A stretch of DNA of 64,000 nt, taken from positions 1 to 64,000 of IMG/VR virus record IMGVR_UViG_3300028559_000034; one strand, written 5' to 3'. Each line of letters begins with the position of its first letter. Position 1 is the first letter of the stretch. Of the stretch, positions 26,421-34,906 are shown one piece after another. This stretch comes from a virus. Both the position numbers and the translations under genes were made by a program. The notes under the pieces were generated by a model. The model did not search any database, was not told where the DNA came from, and saw nothing but the letters and a program-made list of their open reading frames with translations.

Positions 26421-26957
26421 TTAGATAGATATTCTTATCTTATCATATTTCATTAAAAGATTGTACATTTTATCAAATTCAACGTCAACATTAGCAACTC
26501 TTCTTTCCATCCATCTATTATTTGAAAAACATTCAACAATCATTCCTTTCTTAAAATCTTCTTTCTTCTTTGGAAAGAAGTATAATTGTTTATCAACAAA
26601 AGAAAATGATAGTCCTTCATGTATATAAGATTTATTATTGGAATCTGTATTAAACATTAATATAGCTAGTTGTCTCTCTTGACCATTTCTAAAAATTCTA
26701 ACAGGTGTTAATTCATCTTTATACTTAACTATAATAGAATCTTGATCAAAGTGTTCCATAATATGGAGACAATCATTTCTTAATTGATTATGATCTAAAG
26801 AATTAAAAGCTAATAGAGAATCTCCAAATTTATCCTGATAATACTCTTTAATATCAAGTAAAAAATATTCTCTAGAATATAAATATGAGGTTAAGCTTTT
26901 GATATTATCAGATGATAATAAAATATATGATATCTGAGCATTTTTCAAATCTAACAT
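26421..26957 (-). CDS. hypothetical protein
   Basis: A 178-residue protein starting MLDLKNAQISYILLSS, preceded by TATATA-GACT-ATG. It contains a region DELTPVRIFRNGQERQ followed by beta strands and a C-terminal part FKKGMIVECFSNNRWMERRV that resembles small beta-barrel (Tudor/SH3-like) domains in its G-x-x-V-E-C pattern. No family assigned. Confidence 0.6.
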   Translation of the reverse strand: MLDLKNAQISYILLSSDNIKSLTSYLYSREYFLLDIKEYYQDKFGDSLLAFNSLDHNQLRNDCLHIMEHFDQDSIIVKYKDELTPVRIFRNGQERQLAILMFNTDSNNKSYIHEGLSFSFVDKQLYFFPKKKEDFKKGMIVECFSNNRWMERRVANVDVEFDKMYNLLMKYDKIRISI

Positions 26958-26972
26958 AGTCTATATATTAAC

Positions 26973-27122
26973 TTAAACAATCACATAAATTTTTAATAAA
27001 TCGTAAATTGATAGATTCTTAATTGAAGAAAAATAATCACATGCTTGTTCGTATTGATAACAATCAAATTTTAAAATCACATCAATATCATTATGAATTT
27101 GTTTTAGATAAAATGTTTTCAT
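26973..27122 (-). CDS. small hypothetical protein, 49 residues
   Basis: A short frame beginning MKTFYLKQIHNDIDVILKFD and ending IYVIV, between two same-strand genes and filling almost the whole gap. TATATA-type sequence precedes the ATG. It is coding-like in composition (Cys, Gln, Tyr in amphipathic helices), but short enough that it could be chance. Confidence 0.4.
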   Translation of the reverse strand: MKTFYLKQIHNDIDVILKFDCYQYEQACDYFSSIKNLSIYDLLKIYVIV

Positions 27123-27149
27123 AATATTATATATTTATATAAGTAAAAA

Positions 27150-28364
27150 TTATTTATCAAAATGTTCGAAAATTTCATTAAAAAAGATATTTGATACAAT
27201 ATCTTTCCATTTTTTTTGAACAATTATAGAATCGTGTACAGTAATTATTTTTATATCCATATTTAAATCCATAATTCGTCTTATTACACAATTAAATATT
27301 AAGTTAGACTCGGCTTTTTGTAAATCATAAGCTAATATCTTATAATCACTATTTTCTTTTTTATATAATTTTATAAAATTATGAATACTTGGAAATAATG
27401 ATTGAAATAATTTATCAGATTTAGAATTTATTCTATTATGACCAAATAATACCTTATATGTTAATTTTTTAGCTTCTGATTTATCCTTTATTTCTAAATT
27501 ATCAATCAAATATTGATAATAATTACCACCTTTAACTAAAATTGAAAATAGTTTAAATTCATCTTCTTTAACCCATCTTGTATCAGAATCTTTAATAAGC
27601 TTACATAAAAATAAAGGTTGACTATTATTAATATCAATTTCACAAGTTTCTTCATCATCTATTAAAAGACAATTTTTACGAATAAAAGATTTAAGAATTG
27701 TGAAATTTGTATGCATCCTACCATATGAATCAAAATGATAAAATATATGTTTGTCATTTATTGAATCTACTGAATATTTATTTCTATTATAAATATCAAT
27801 ATCATCATTTTTAAGAAGATCTAAATAAAAAATAGATCTTTCAAATTGAATTTTAACGCTATATAAATCTGAAACTAATTTAGATTTTATATCTTTATGT
27901 ATTATACTAGATTTATCTAATTCAAATTGAAGATGTTTTACAATATATTTTTTTATTAAAACTTTATCAAAATTTTTATATCTATAAATATGACTAGTTA
28001 GAATATTTTCATTTAATCCATATATTCTTGAATTGGATCCTTTAAGGTAATTTTTCTGAAGTTTTAAAATATCATTATCTCTTAAAAAATTTATATAATA
28101 ATTATATAAATATCCATATTTATCCTTTAATATAACAGAAGATAATATAAAAGAATTTTCTTTTTTAAAATAATATTTTAATAGTAAATTATGAACTATA
28201 TCAATAATATAAGCTGTTTTTAACTTATGTTCTTTATATTGAAAGTTTGTATTTTTTGACAACTCTACTAGGACTTCTGGTAAAAATTGTAAGCTGTTTT
28301 TTTTGTTACGAGGTGATACCTTTAACATCACATTATTAAGGCAAATATTCTTATCTAAAACCAT
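27150..28364 (-). CDS. DNA polymerase A-related (TV-Pol-like) polymerase
   Basis: A 404-residue protein with palm-domain motifs of the PolA/T7 RNA polymerase superfamily but no exonuclease domain. Motif A is EIDINNSQP (Asp244), preceded by GRMHTNF and SFIRKN. Motif B is the AKKLTYKVLFGH helix (298-309). A helix AYDLQKAESNLI follows, and motif C is TVHDSII with His377-Asp378. This arrangement matches my memory of a small group of polymerases from transposons and phages called TV-Pols. The N-terminal ~200 residues are lysine-rich and helical. Template and product are unknown; priming, repair or RNA synthesis are possible. Confidence 0.6.
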   Translation of the reverse strand: MVLDKNICLNNVMLKVSPRNKKNSLQFLPEVLVELSKNTNFQYKEHKLKTAYIIDIVHNLLLKYYFKKENSFILSSVILKDKYGYLYNYYINFLRDNDILKLQKNYLKGSNSRIYGLNENILTSHIYRYKNFDKVLIKKYIVKHLQFELDKSSIIHKDIKSKLVSDLYSVKIQFERSIFYLDLLKNDDIDIYNRNKYSVDSINDKHIFYHFDSYGRMHTNFTILKSFIRKNCLLIDDEETCEIDINNSQPLFLCKLIKDSDTRWVKEDEFKLFSILVKGGNYYQYLIDNLEIKDKSEAKKLTYKVLFGHNRINSKSDKLFQSLFPSIHNFIKLYKKENSDYKILAYDLQKAESNLIFNCVIRRIMDLNMDIKIITVHDSIIVQKKWKDIVSNIFFNEIFEHFDK

Positions 28365-28393
28365 ATAGATTATATTCTATAATTTGTATTAGA

Positions 28394-29707
28394 TTACTTT
28401 TTAGATTTAAATTTTCCTTTCTTTTTATCAGAAGTCGGATCTTTCTCAAAAGTATCATAAATATCAGGATAAACTTGTCCATCAGCATCTTTATCATAGG
28501 CAATAGAGAAGAAATCTCCAAAATCCAAAAGACCACCTCTAGTAAGATCAGTCTCTTTTAATTTATTTAAAAAAATATCAAGTAGAGTATCTATTTTTTC
28601 AATAAATAAATTAAAAAGTATAATCGTATTTTCAGTAAAAATACCAATCGGCTTTTTTCTTTTCTTATTAAAAGATCCAAGTATCACTTTAAAAATATAT
28701 TCTAATTTATCTGATTCCCCAATAATCTCATTAGTCATTTTATTAGGAATTAATTCTTTATTTATTTTGAACTTATCTTTATCAAAAAATTCTGGTATAG
28801 TGAAATCAAAATTTAATAAATCCTCTTTAACATCACTAACATAAACATTAAAAAGCTTACAAATTAAGTAAATATATGCCTCATCTCTTCTAACACCTTT
28901 AATTTTAATTTCATCTATATTAATACTTTGACAAAAATTTAAAAAATTAAAAAGAATTAAAGTATATACTTCAACAAATTCAGTTGAATTTTCAGAGCTA
29001 ATTCTTTGATAAAGAGGATTTAAAATTTCAAAAGTAATATTATTATTTGATGCTGTTCTAATAACAATTTTTTGAAGATTTTTTTGAAAATCTTCATCCA
29101 TTAAAAATGATCCTTCTGATTGAGGATTAAGTATTTTATAGAAAAAGAATGAAAAAGACTTTTCACCAAAAACATATTCTAAATCTTTTTCAGAAGTATT
29201 AAGAAAATATTTAAGAGCCTCTTTCATTTGATCGGATAATCTTCCTTCAAAAATAACAGGCAAACAATCAACATTAAATAATCTAGAATACTCTCTTAAT
29301 TCATCTATATCATACTGATATTTTCCATTTTTACAAATAGATGCCAACACCAATCCATTTTTAGGAACTCTACTATATTCAATATTAGCGGGTTGATTAT
29401 CTGGAAAATATTCAAAACAAAACCACCAATTCTTTGGCATTAATCCTTTTATTCTATTATCAAATGTATTAAAATAATTTATAGATGGATTATAATAATT
29501 TTGCATAGCTAAATCAATTAGATTAATAGCCTCACTTGATATAGATTTAGGTTTTATTATAAAAGAATTGCCGTTCCAATTAACCCAAATTTTAGATCCT
29601 TGGACATCTTCATAGACGATTATATCATCACTGAATATATCATCTAAAACTTTATCATCTTGTCCATTTAATGTGATTAATTTACTCATATCATTATTAT
29701 AATCCAC
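28394..29707 (-). CDS. hypothetical protein, weak nucleic-acid-ligase-like features
   Basis: A 437-residue protein. Near residues 31-48 it has YEDVQGSKIWVNWNG, which resembles motif I of RNA/DNA ligases (E-K-x-D-G-S) except that the nucleophilic Lys and the Asp are replaced (D and Q). WFCFEYFPD and RVPKNGLVL further on recall ligase motif III regions. If real, it would be a catalytically dead ligase fold. The C-terminus is Lys-rich. A second Met at codon 7 could be the true start. The match is by eye and weak. Confidence 0.45.
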   Translation of the reverse strand: MDYNNDMSKLITLNGQDDKVLDDIFSDDIIVYEDVQGSKIWVNWNGNSFIIKPKSISSEAINLIDLAMQNYYNPSINYFNTFDNRIKGLMPKNWWFCFEYFPDNQPANIEYSRVPKNGLVLASICKNGKYQYDIDELREYSRLFNVDCLPVIFEGRLSDQMKEALKYFLNTSEKDLEYVFGEKSFSFFFYKILNPQSEGSFLMDEDFQKNLQKIVIRTASNNNITFEILNPLYQRISSENSTEFVEVYTLILFNFLNFCQSINIDEIKIKGVRRDEAYIYLICKLFNVYVSDVKEDLLNFDFTIPEFFDKDKFKINKELIPNKMTNEIIGESDKLEYIFKVILGSFNKKRKKPIGIFTENTIILFNLFIEKIDTLLDIFLNKLKETDLTRGGLLDFGDFFSIAYDKDADGQVYPDIYDTFEKDPTSDKKKGKFKSKK

Positions 29708-29804
29708 TTTTATTATTTTGTTTTTATCTACTTGTATAAAGATTAGAAAATCTTTAATATTTCAAATACTATTTTTAATATATATAAAAAAATGATGTTC
29801 GATA

Positions 29805-30881
29805 ATGAGATTTAAAAAATTTGAAGAATTCCAAGAAAAGGATCTCGAACCTATTAAATCATTCTATTTAAAAGATGAATTGAATCCAAAGATTTGGAGT
29901 AATTTTGAACTTGATGAAAAAGTGAGGGAAAATCTATTACAAATTGCTCAAGATTTTTATAACTCAACTGAATTAGAAGCTGATGTTAAAGACATTATAC
30001 TAACAGGATCTTTGGCTAATTATAATTGGTCTGAAAAATATTCAGACTATGATTTACATATATTAATTGATTTTGATGATGTTGATGATAATATAGAATT
30101 AGTTAAAAAATTTGTAGATGGTGCTAAGAAAAATTGGAATGATGGACATGATATTAAAATTAAAGGATATGAAGTAGAAATTTATATACAAGATATTGAT
30201 GAACCACATAAATCTAGTGGTGTTTTTTCAGTAAAGAAAAATAAATGGAAAGTAAAGCCAACAAAAGTAGAATTTATTCCTGATGAAGATGCTATATCCG
30301 AAAAATCTAAATCAATAATGATGTCTATTGACTCTATTGAAGAACAAGTTGATAATGATAAATATTCTGAATTTAAAGAAAAAATTGATAAAGTTTGGAA
30401 TAAAATAAAAAGACAAAGACAATCTGGATTAGAAGAAGGTGGTGAATTTGGATTAGGAAATCTTGTTTTTAAATTATTAAGAAGAAATGGATATCTTGGT
30501 AAGATAATGGAACTTAAAAGATATGCTTATGATAAACAATTTGAATCAATTAACGAGTGGTATGATGACACTATTTTAAACTTTTTCTATGAACTAGACA
30601 AATTTTCTAAAAAATGTGATGAAGATAGTGATGAAAGTTGGTCACAGTTTTTAAATTATACCTATAAAGAAGATAGTCATATAATAGAAATTGAATATGG
30701 TGGATCTGGGTATTCAGAAGGATTCCATCAAGATTGGATCATAGACTTTAGTGATATAGAAGAAATAGTTGTTAAAAGAAGAGAAAGCCACAGTGGACCA
30801 GAAGGAAGTAATGAATATGAAGATGATATGAAATTTTCATCTTTTGAAGAATTATTACAAGAAATAAAAGAATATTTTTAA
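29805..30881 (+). CDS. nucleotidyltransferase with capsid-targeting-like N-terminus
   Basis: A 358-residue protein of the DNA polymerase beta-like nucleotidyltransferase superfamily: TGSLANYNW (Gly-Ser at 68-69), DYDLHILID (Asp81, Asp83) and a later acidic strand YEVEIYIQD (Glu near 124-126) as the third carboxylate. The N-terminus MRFKKFEEFQEKD fits the shared motif. The C-terminal domain (from ~280) has a Tyr/Gly/Ser-rich strand region. It could transfer nucleotides to tRNA, protein or a small molecule. If packaged and injected like T4 Alt, it would act at the start of infection; that is inference. It is the first gene of a five-gene plus-strand run. Confidence 0.78.
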   Translation: MRFKKFEEFQEKDLEPIKSFYLKDELNPKIWSNFELDEKVRENLLQIAQDFYNSTELEADVKDIILTGSLANYNWSEKYSDYDLHILIDFDDVDDNIELVKKFVDGAKKNWNDGHDIKIKGYEVEIYIQDIDEPHKSSGVFSVKKNKWKVKPTKVEFIPDEDAISEKSKSIMMSIDSIEEQVDNDKYSEFKEKIDKVWNKIKRQRQSGLEEGGEFGLGNLVFKLLRRNGYLGKIMELKRYAYDKQFESINEWYDDTILNFFYELDKFSKKCDEDSDESWSQFLNYTYKEDSHIIEIEYGGSGYSEGFHQDWIIDFSDIEEIVVKRRESHSGPEGSNEYEDDMKFSSFEELLQEIKEYF

Positions 30882-30882
30882 T

Positions 30883-31572
30883 ATGATAAGAATAGCCGAA
30901 ATAGAACAAACATTTAAAGACATCTTTGAGGAAGAAGAAGGATTAGTACAGTCAGTTGAAACAACTTATGAAATGTCAGGTAATGAAGAATTTTATAAAT
31001 TAGTTATATCAATACACAGTCTATCGATAGAAGATACTCTAATAATACATACTAAATTTATTTTCAAAACGGATTTAGAAAAAAGAAATATTATTGATAA
31101 TTCTTTTATTTACTTATATGATATAAATTGTAACTATCATAAAGTGGATTTTACTAATATAGTTAATATGAAAAATAAAATAGAAGACATTATAGAATCT
31201 AATGATTTCGGAGAAGATATTCAAATTCTTTCAGATTTTATAGAAGCACCTGCAATGTTTTTAAATTATTATATGAGAAGAGCTAAAATTACAGATTATT
31301 CAATTTTTGATGTAAAATATGAGCCTAAATTTAAAACCACACCATGTGATAAAACTACATTTGATTTTGAAATAGATGTAAATAATAATTATAAAATTCT
31401 TTTATCAATCTATAAAATAGATAGAAAAAGTGATGAGGAAAGTAATGATACATATAGATATCAATTTAAATTTATGGAGGATATTGAAACCATCGAAAAT
31501 GATACTATAAGAAATATACACTTTACAATTGGTTCAAATATTGCTAGAATATTAGATAAAAAATTAAAATAA
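30883..31572 (+). CDS. hypothetical protein in plus-strand cassette
   Basis: A 229-residue protein starting one base after the nucleotidyltransferase stop, so translation is probably coupled. It is acidic, alternating helices and strands (TLIIHTKFIFKTDLEKRN), with MRRAKITDYSIFDVKYEPKF near the middle. It lacks the FxE motif at the very N-terminus but has MIRIAEIEQTFKDIFEEEE. No family recognised. Confidence 0.65.
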   Translation: MIRIAEIEQTFKDIFEEEEGLVQSVETTYEMSGNEEFYKLVISIHSLSIEDTLIIHTKFIFKTDLEKRNIIDNSFIYLYDINCNYHKVDFTNIVNMKNKIEDIIESNDFGEDIQILSDFIEAPAMFLNYYMRRAKITDYSIFDVKYEPKFKTTPCDKTTFDFEIDVNNNYKILLSIYKIDRKSDEESNDTYRYQFKFMEDIETIENDTIRNIHFTIGSNIARILDKKLK

Positions 31573-31573
31573 T

Positions 31574-32392
31574 ATGAGAAGATTAAAACACTTTTTTGAA
31601 AGCTCATACGTAAGAAACAACTCAAAAACTGAAGAACTTATTAAGTCTATTTGGTTTATAACCGAAGATGAAATATTTGAATCATTTTCTGAATTACATG
31701 ATGGAATAGATGTAGATATTAGTATCAATTTCTATTTAAAAGGTAAGAATTTTAAATATGAATTAAATAAAGATTCGACTATCGATACACCACAAGGTCA
31801 ATTAAATTTAGAAAGAATAGAAGCTTATGCTGCATCGGGATTAACACCTTATTTTGAAATAGATATCATAAAGAATAATAAAAAAGAAAGTGATAGAAAA
31901 ATGCATGCTTATGCAATCGAATCTTTACATCAAATAGAAGAATATTCTTTATTTGACATAAAAAGAGGATTAGGATATTTAAAACTATATCTTAAATTAG
32001 ATGATAATAGTCAGCAATATAAATCATTTTATCATAAAAAATCAGCACGTTCATTTAATTCTTTATTTTCAGAATTTAGAAAATATGGATATGATGTAGT
32101 TGTTAGTAGATCTTTTGCAAAAGATAATAAATTAAATCTAATGTATTCAAATGGTTCTAAAAAATTATATTATATAACATTAGAAAAAACTAATAAAATT
32201 GAACTAAAGATGATAGATGAACTATCAACTATTAAATCAGAATTAATAAATTTAAAAAATCAATTAAATAGACTACCTGATATATATCATATTGATGAGT
32301 TGTTTGATATTAAAACGGTAGAAGATAAAGATAGACCATCAATGAAAGGTCAAATTCTAACACAATTTACATTATATGTTTATGAAAAATAA
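31574..32392 (+). CDS. hypothetical protein with capsid-targeting-like N-terminus
   Basis: A 272-residue protein starting MRRLKHFFESSYV, a close match to the shared motif (F-E-S, cleavage expected after Glu9). The start is one base after the previous stop. The body is mixed alpha/beta with a helical segment near 220-245. It overlaps the next gene by 11 bases. Function unknown; it is probably part of a packaged-protein cassette. Confidence 0.68.
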   Translation: MRRLKHFFESSYVRNNSKTEELIKSIWFITEDEIFESFSELHDGIDVDISINFYLKGKNFKYELNKDSTIDTPQGQLNLERIEAYAASGLTPYFEIDIIKNNKKESDRKMHAYAIESLHQIEEYSLFDIKRGLGYLKLYLKLDDNSQQYKSFYHKKSARSFNSLFSEFRKYGYDVVVSRSFAKDNKLNLMYSNGSKKLYYITLEKTNKIELKMIDELSTIKSELINLKNQLNRLPDIYHIDELFDIKTVEDKDRPSMKGQILTQFTLYVYEK

Positions 32393-33092
32393 AATATTAA
32401 AATTTATAGAGTTATTAAAAGAAGCTCATGAAGATGATGAATTAGATCTAAAAGATATAACTCTAGATTTAAGTGACGAATTAATAGAATTTGAAATACA
32501 TAAAGGATATTTTAGTAAGCAAGCATTAGATAAAGGTCAAGTTGGTGAAAAAGTTTTAAATATTTTACATAATACTCCAATTTATGAAGATGATAAATAT
32601 TGTTTTTGTATTCAAATACAATTAAACCAATTAAAAGATACTCTCAAATTAGGAGATAGATTTGGCAAAAGAAGACTTATTAAAGATAAAAAAATATTTA
32701 TAATATTTAGGGAATTATATCAAATATCAGAAAGATATGATAATTGTTTTATACATATAAATGATGGATCTGGATCACTTGCATATTATCCATCTATATA
32801 CTTATTTATATTATTAGAAACTGATGTAGATAAAAGTGTTACTAAGATAATGCAGGTATTCAAAGAAATTAAAAGTAGGAATTCATCATCAAAAAGTGAT
32901 TTTAGTAATACCACCAAAGTTAGATTAGAAGATGATAAAATAGTAATAACATCACTAAGTTGGGATTATACAGATAGAAAATTTAGAGGACTAATTAAAG
33001 ATATCGATCTAAGTGATTTTAATATTGAGAAAACTGAAGAAGGAACTCCTTTAAGTGGATCAGTAATAAATACAATAAGTAAAAAAATATAA
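32382..33092 (+). CDS. hypothetical protein with capsid-targeting-like N-terminus
   Basis: A 236-residue protein. The second of two nearby ATGs is chosen because it gives MKNKILKFIELLKEAHED, similar to T4 internal-protein leaders (basic, F-I-x-L-x-x-E-A). The ATG at 32376 would add only Met-Phe. It contains YCFCIQIQLNQL and an SSSKSDFSNT linker. No enzyme motif. Fourth gene in the plus-strand cassette. Confidence 0.66.
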   Translation: MKNKILKFIELLKEAHEDDELDLKDITLDLSDELIEFEIHKGYFSKQALDKGQVGEKVLNILHNTPIYEDDKYCFCIQIQLNQLKDTLKLGDRFGKRRLIKDKKIFIIFRELYQISERYDNCFIHINDGSGSLAYYPSIYLFILLETDVDKSVTKIMQVFKEIKSRNSSSKSDFSNTTKVRLEDDKIVITSLSWDYTDRKFRGLIKDIDLSDFNIEKTEEGTPLSGSVINTISKKI

Positions 33093-33100
33093 TAATAAAA

Positions 33101-33544
33101 ATGAATTATTTAAAAAAATATAAATTATTTAATGAGTCTATTGATGATATAAAAGATAGTCTTTTAGAATTAAAAGATGATGATTGGATTGTACAACATG
33201 AAAAATTTGATATTTCTAGTGACTTTGCATTCACTGATGAATTTTTAATATTTAAAAGAGGTAAAAGTGGATACTATCTAGATAACACCGAATGTGAGCT
33301 TTTTAATATTAACGAAGTTATAAATAATGTAATAAGATTTGTAAATATGTGTAAAATTGATGATTATAAATATAGAATTATAACAAATGATGGTCAATAC
33401 ACACTTGATATTACAAAAAAAATAAATGAGTTAGATCAAGTTGATATTAGTGATGTTGTTGGGAATACACATCTTCATTTTAAGAAAAAAACTAATATTG
33501 ACCTAGAAAATATTAAATTCATTTCATGTCAAATATTAAAATAA
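33101..33544 (+). CDS. hypothetical protein with capsid-targeting-like N-terminus
   Basis: A 147-residue protein starting MNYLKKYKLFNES, one of the best matches to the shared N-terminal motif. The rest is acidic alpha/beta (DDDWIVQHEKFDISSDFAF). It is the last gene of the 29.8-33.5 kb cassette and is followed by a terminator. Function unknown. Confidence 0.68.
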   Translation: MNYLKKYKLFNESIDDIKDSLLELKDDDWIVQHEKFDISSDFAFTDEFLIFKRGKSGYYLDNTECELFNINEVINNVIRFVNMCKIDDYKYRIITNDGQYTLDITKKINELDQVDISDVVGNTHLHFKKKTNIDLENIKFISCQILK

Positions 33545-33570
33545 AACCCATCTAAAGATGGGTTTTATTT
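33539..33570. terminator. bidirectional hairpin terminator
   Basis: A 14-15 bp perfect stem with CCCATC/GATGGG at the top, a TAAA loop, and A/T tracts on both sides. It lies between the convergent cassette (ends 33544) and the release-factor gene (ends 33579). Confidence 0.88.
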
Positions 33571-33578
33571 TTTATCTT

Positions 33579-34256
33579 TTAATTTAGTAATTCAATTTTA
33601 CCTCGACTAAAATCTTTAAAAGAACATTGTTTACCAGTTTCGTGATCTACAACTAAATCTTCTTTTATTCTATAAGATCTTTTCTTATTTGATCTAGAAC
33701 CCTTACCAACCTGATCTAATCGATTTTGATAAGATTTCTTATTCCATTTTTCTTCTTCAATAGATCTTAATTTCTCTTCAAGTCTTTGAAAAGCCAAATC
33801 TTCATTCTTTTTTTGATCTCTAGTATCTTGACATTTAATTTGAATACCAGTTGGCTTATGTGTTAATATAACACAACTAGATACTTTATTAACATTTTGG
33901 CCACCAGCACCACTACTTCGAGTATATTGTTTAGTGACTTCATTACGATTAAAATTATATTCTAATTTATCGCTTGGATCAATTATCGCAACTGTAATTA
34001 TTGAAGTTTGTGTTCTACCATTTTTTTCAGTTGGTGGAATACGTAGCCAACGATGTGGTCCACTTTCATTTTTGAAGAATGTTTTAACTTTTTTACCAGT
34101 AATTCAGATAGATGAGAATCCATCTCTATTAATAACTTCATAATTAAAGTTATTAACTCGTGATGTTTTGAGATAAATATCTCTTAAATCTTCTACAAGA
34201 AGTTTTGAATCTTGTCCGCCTTCAGCGGCTCTTATTTCTATAATAATTTGCTCCAT
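33579..34256 (-). CDS. RF1-type class I peptide release factor with an in-frame UGA
   Basis: A single frame of 225 codons runs from ATG 34254-34256 to the stop at 33579, interrupted only by TGA at codon 51 (34104-34106). Before it: [20 protein letters not shown], the start of the release-factor core. After it: [30 protein letters not shown], and [12 protein letters not shown] with the catalytic GGQ at 118-120. The recognition tripeptide is P-P-T (74-76), the P-x-T type of RF1 (UAG/UAA), not S-P-F of RF2. The N-terminal helical domain is missing, as in short release-factor relatives. Readthrough, mutation and sequencing error are all open. Host-type promoter at 34353. Confidence 0.8.
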
Positions 34257-34352
34257 GACTTTATTTTTTAATTTTTAGACAATAAATTGTTTGTAAGTGA
34301 TTTTTTACTCACTTTACGCTAATAGTTATGTAGTCATAGTTTCATAATAATA

Positions 34353-34384
34353 CAAATATATAGTTTTATATATTAAGATCCAAA
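34353..34384 (-). promoter_or_regulatory. Bacteroidetes-type promoter for the release-factor gene
   Basis: On the minus strand: TTTG at 34381-34384, a 20-base spacer, TATATTTG at 34353-34360. The predicted leader is ~90 bases and contains an imperfect hairpin near 34293-34317 and a tiny frame (ATG AAA CTA TGA). The TTTG lies inside a 35-bp tandem duplication. Confidence 0.6.
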
Positions 34385-34438
34385 TAGTTGTTCTAATAAA
34401 AAATATATTAAGATCCAAATAGTTGTTCTAATAAAAAA
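34369..34438. repeat. perfect 35-bp tandem duplication
   Basis: Two identical 35-bp units, 34369-34403 and 34404-34438. The second contains the stop and last ~10 codons of the minus-strand gene at 34408-34866; the first carries the same sequence beyond the stop and supplies the TTTG element of the release-factor promoter. Confidence 0.95.
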
Positions 34439-34866
34439 TCTCTTTTAATCTCTTTAGGTAAAAGATCCACAATTTGGTTCTTTCCTTGAAGTGGATTTTG
34501 ATCCCTACTAGAAATATCAAATATTAATTTTAATCTTTCATCTTTTGACGTATTTGTATCATAATAAAATCTCCTCTTTCCAAGACTTACACCTGATTTA
34601 TTCTCAAGCCAAATCTTATCTATAAGGTGATTTTTTACTAAACACCATAAAATATAATTATTACTATACTTTAATATCCAAAATGAGTCAGACTTAGGAT
34701 GAATCTTTTCAATTTTAACAGAAACTCTTTTCCCATCTCTATACTCAAATTTAGTATCTTCATTATCAAGCATCATAATAGATTCATAAGTGATAGGATT
34801 ATATCCTGGCTTATGAAAATTAGTTTTCTTAAAACCTAAATCTTTAAGTTTTTTATGAGCATTCAT
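34408..34866 (-). CDS. hypothetical protein
   Basis: A 152-residue basic protein (MNAHKKLKDLGFKKTNFHKPGY). The region FEYRDGKRVSVKIEK and FWILKYSNNYILWCLVKNHL suggests a compact alpha/beta fold seen in small phage proteins, but I cannot name it. The 3' end is duplicated (35-bp tandem repeat). A TATATTTG element lies 5 bases upstream of the ATG without a clear partner box. Confidence 0.6.
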   Translation of the reverse strand: MNAHKKLKDLGFKKTNFHKPGYNPITYESIMMLDNEDTKFEYRDGKRVSVKIEKIHPKSDSFWILKYSNNYILWCLVKNHLIDKIWLENKSGVSLGKRRFYYDTNTSKDERLKLIFDISSRDQNPLQGKNQIVDLLPKEIKRDFLLEQLFGS

Positions 34867-34906
34867 TTTACAAATATAATTATTTATATATAGTTATATA
34901 TAGTTT

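Noticed and set aside
33579-33797. A separate 72-residue gene starting at a TTG
   Set aside because: It is only the C-terminal part of the release-factor frame, which continues upstream through GGQ and the P-P-T motif.
33579-34256. Release factor as RF2 with a prfB-type programmed frameshift
   Set aside because: The tripeptide is P-P-T (RF1 type), and the frame before and after the TGA is the same, so no shift is needed.
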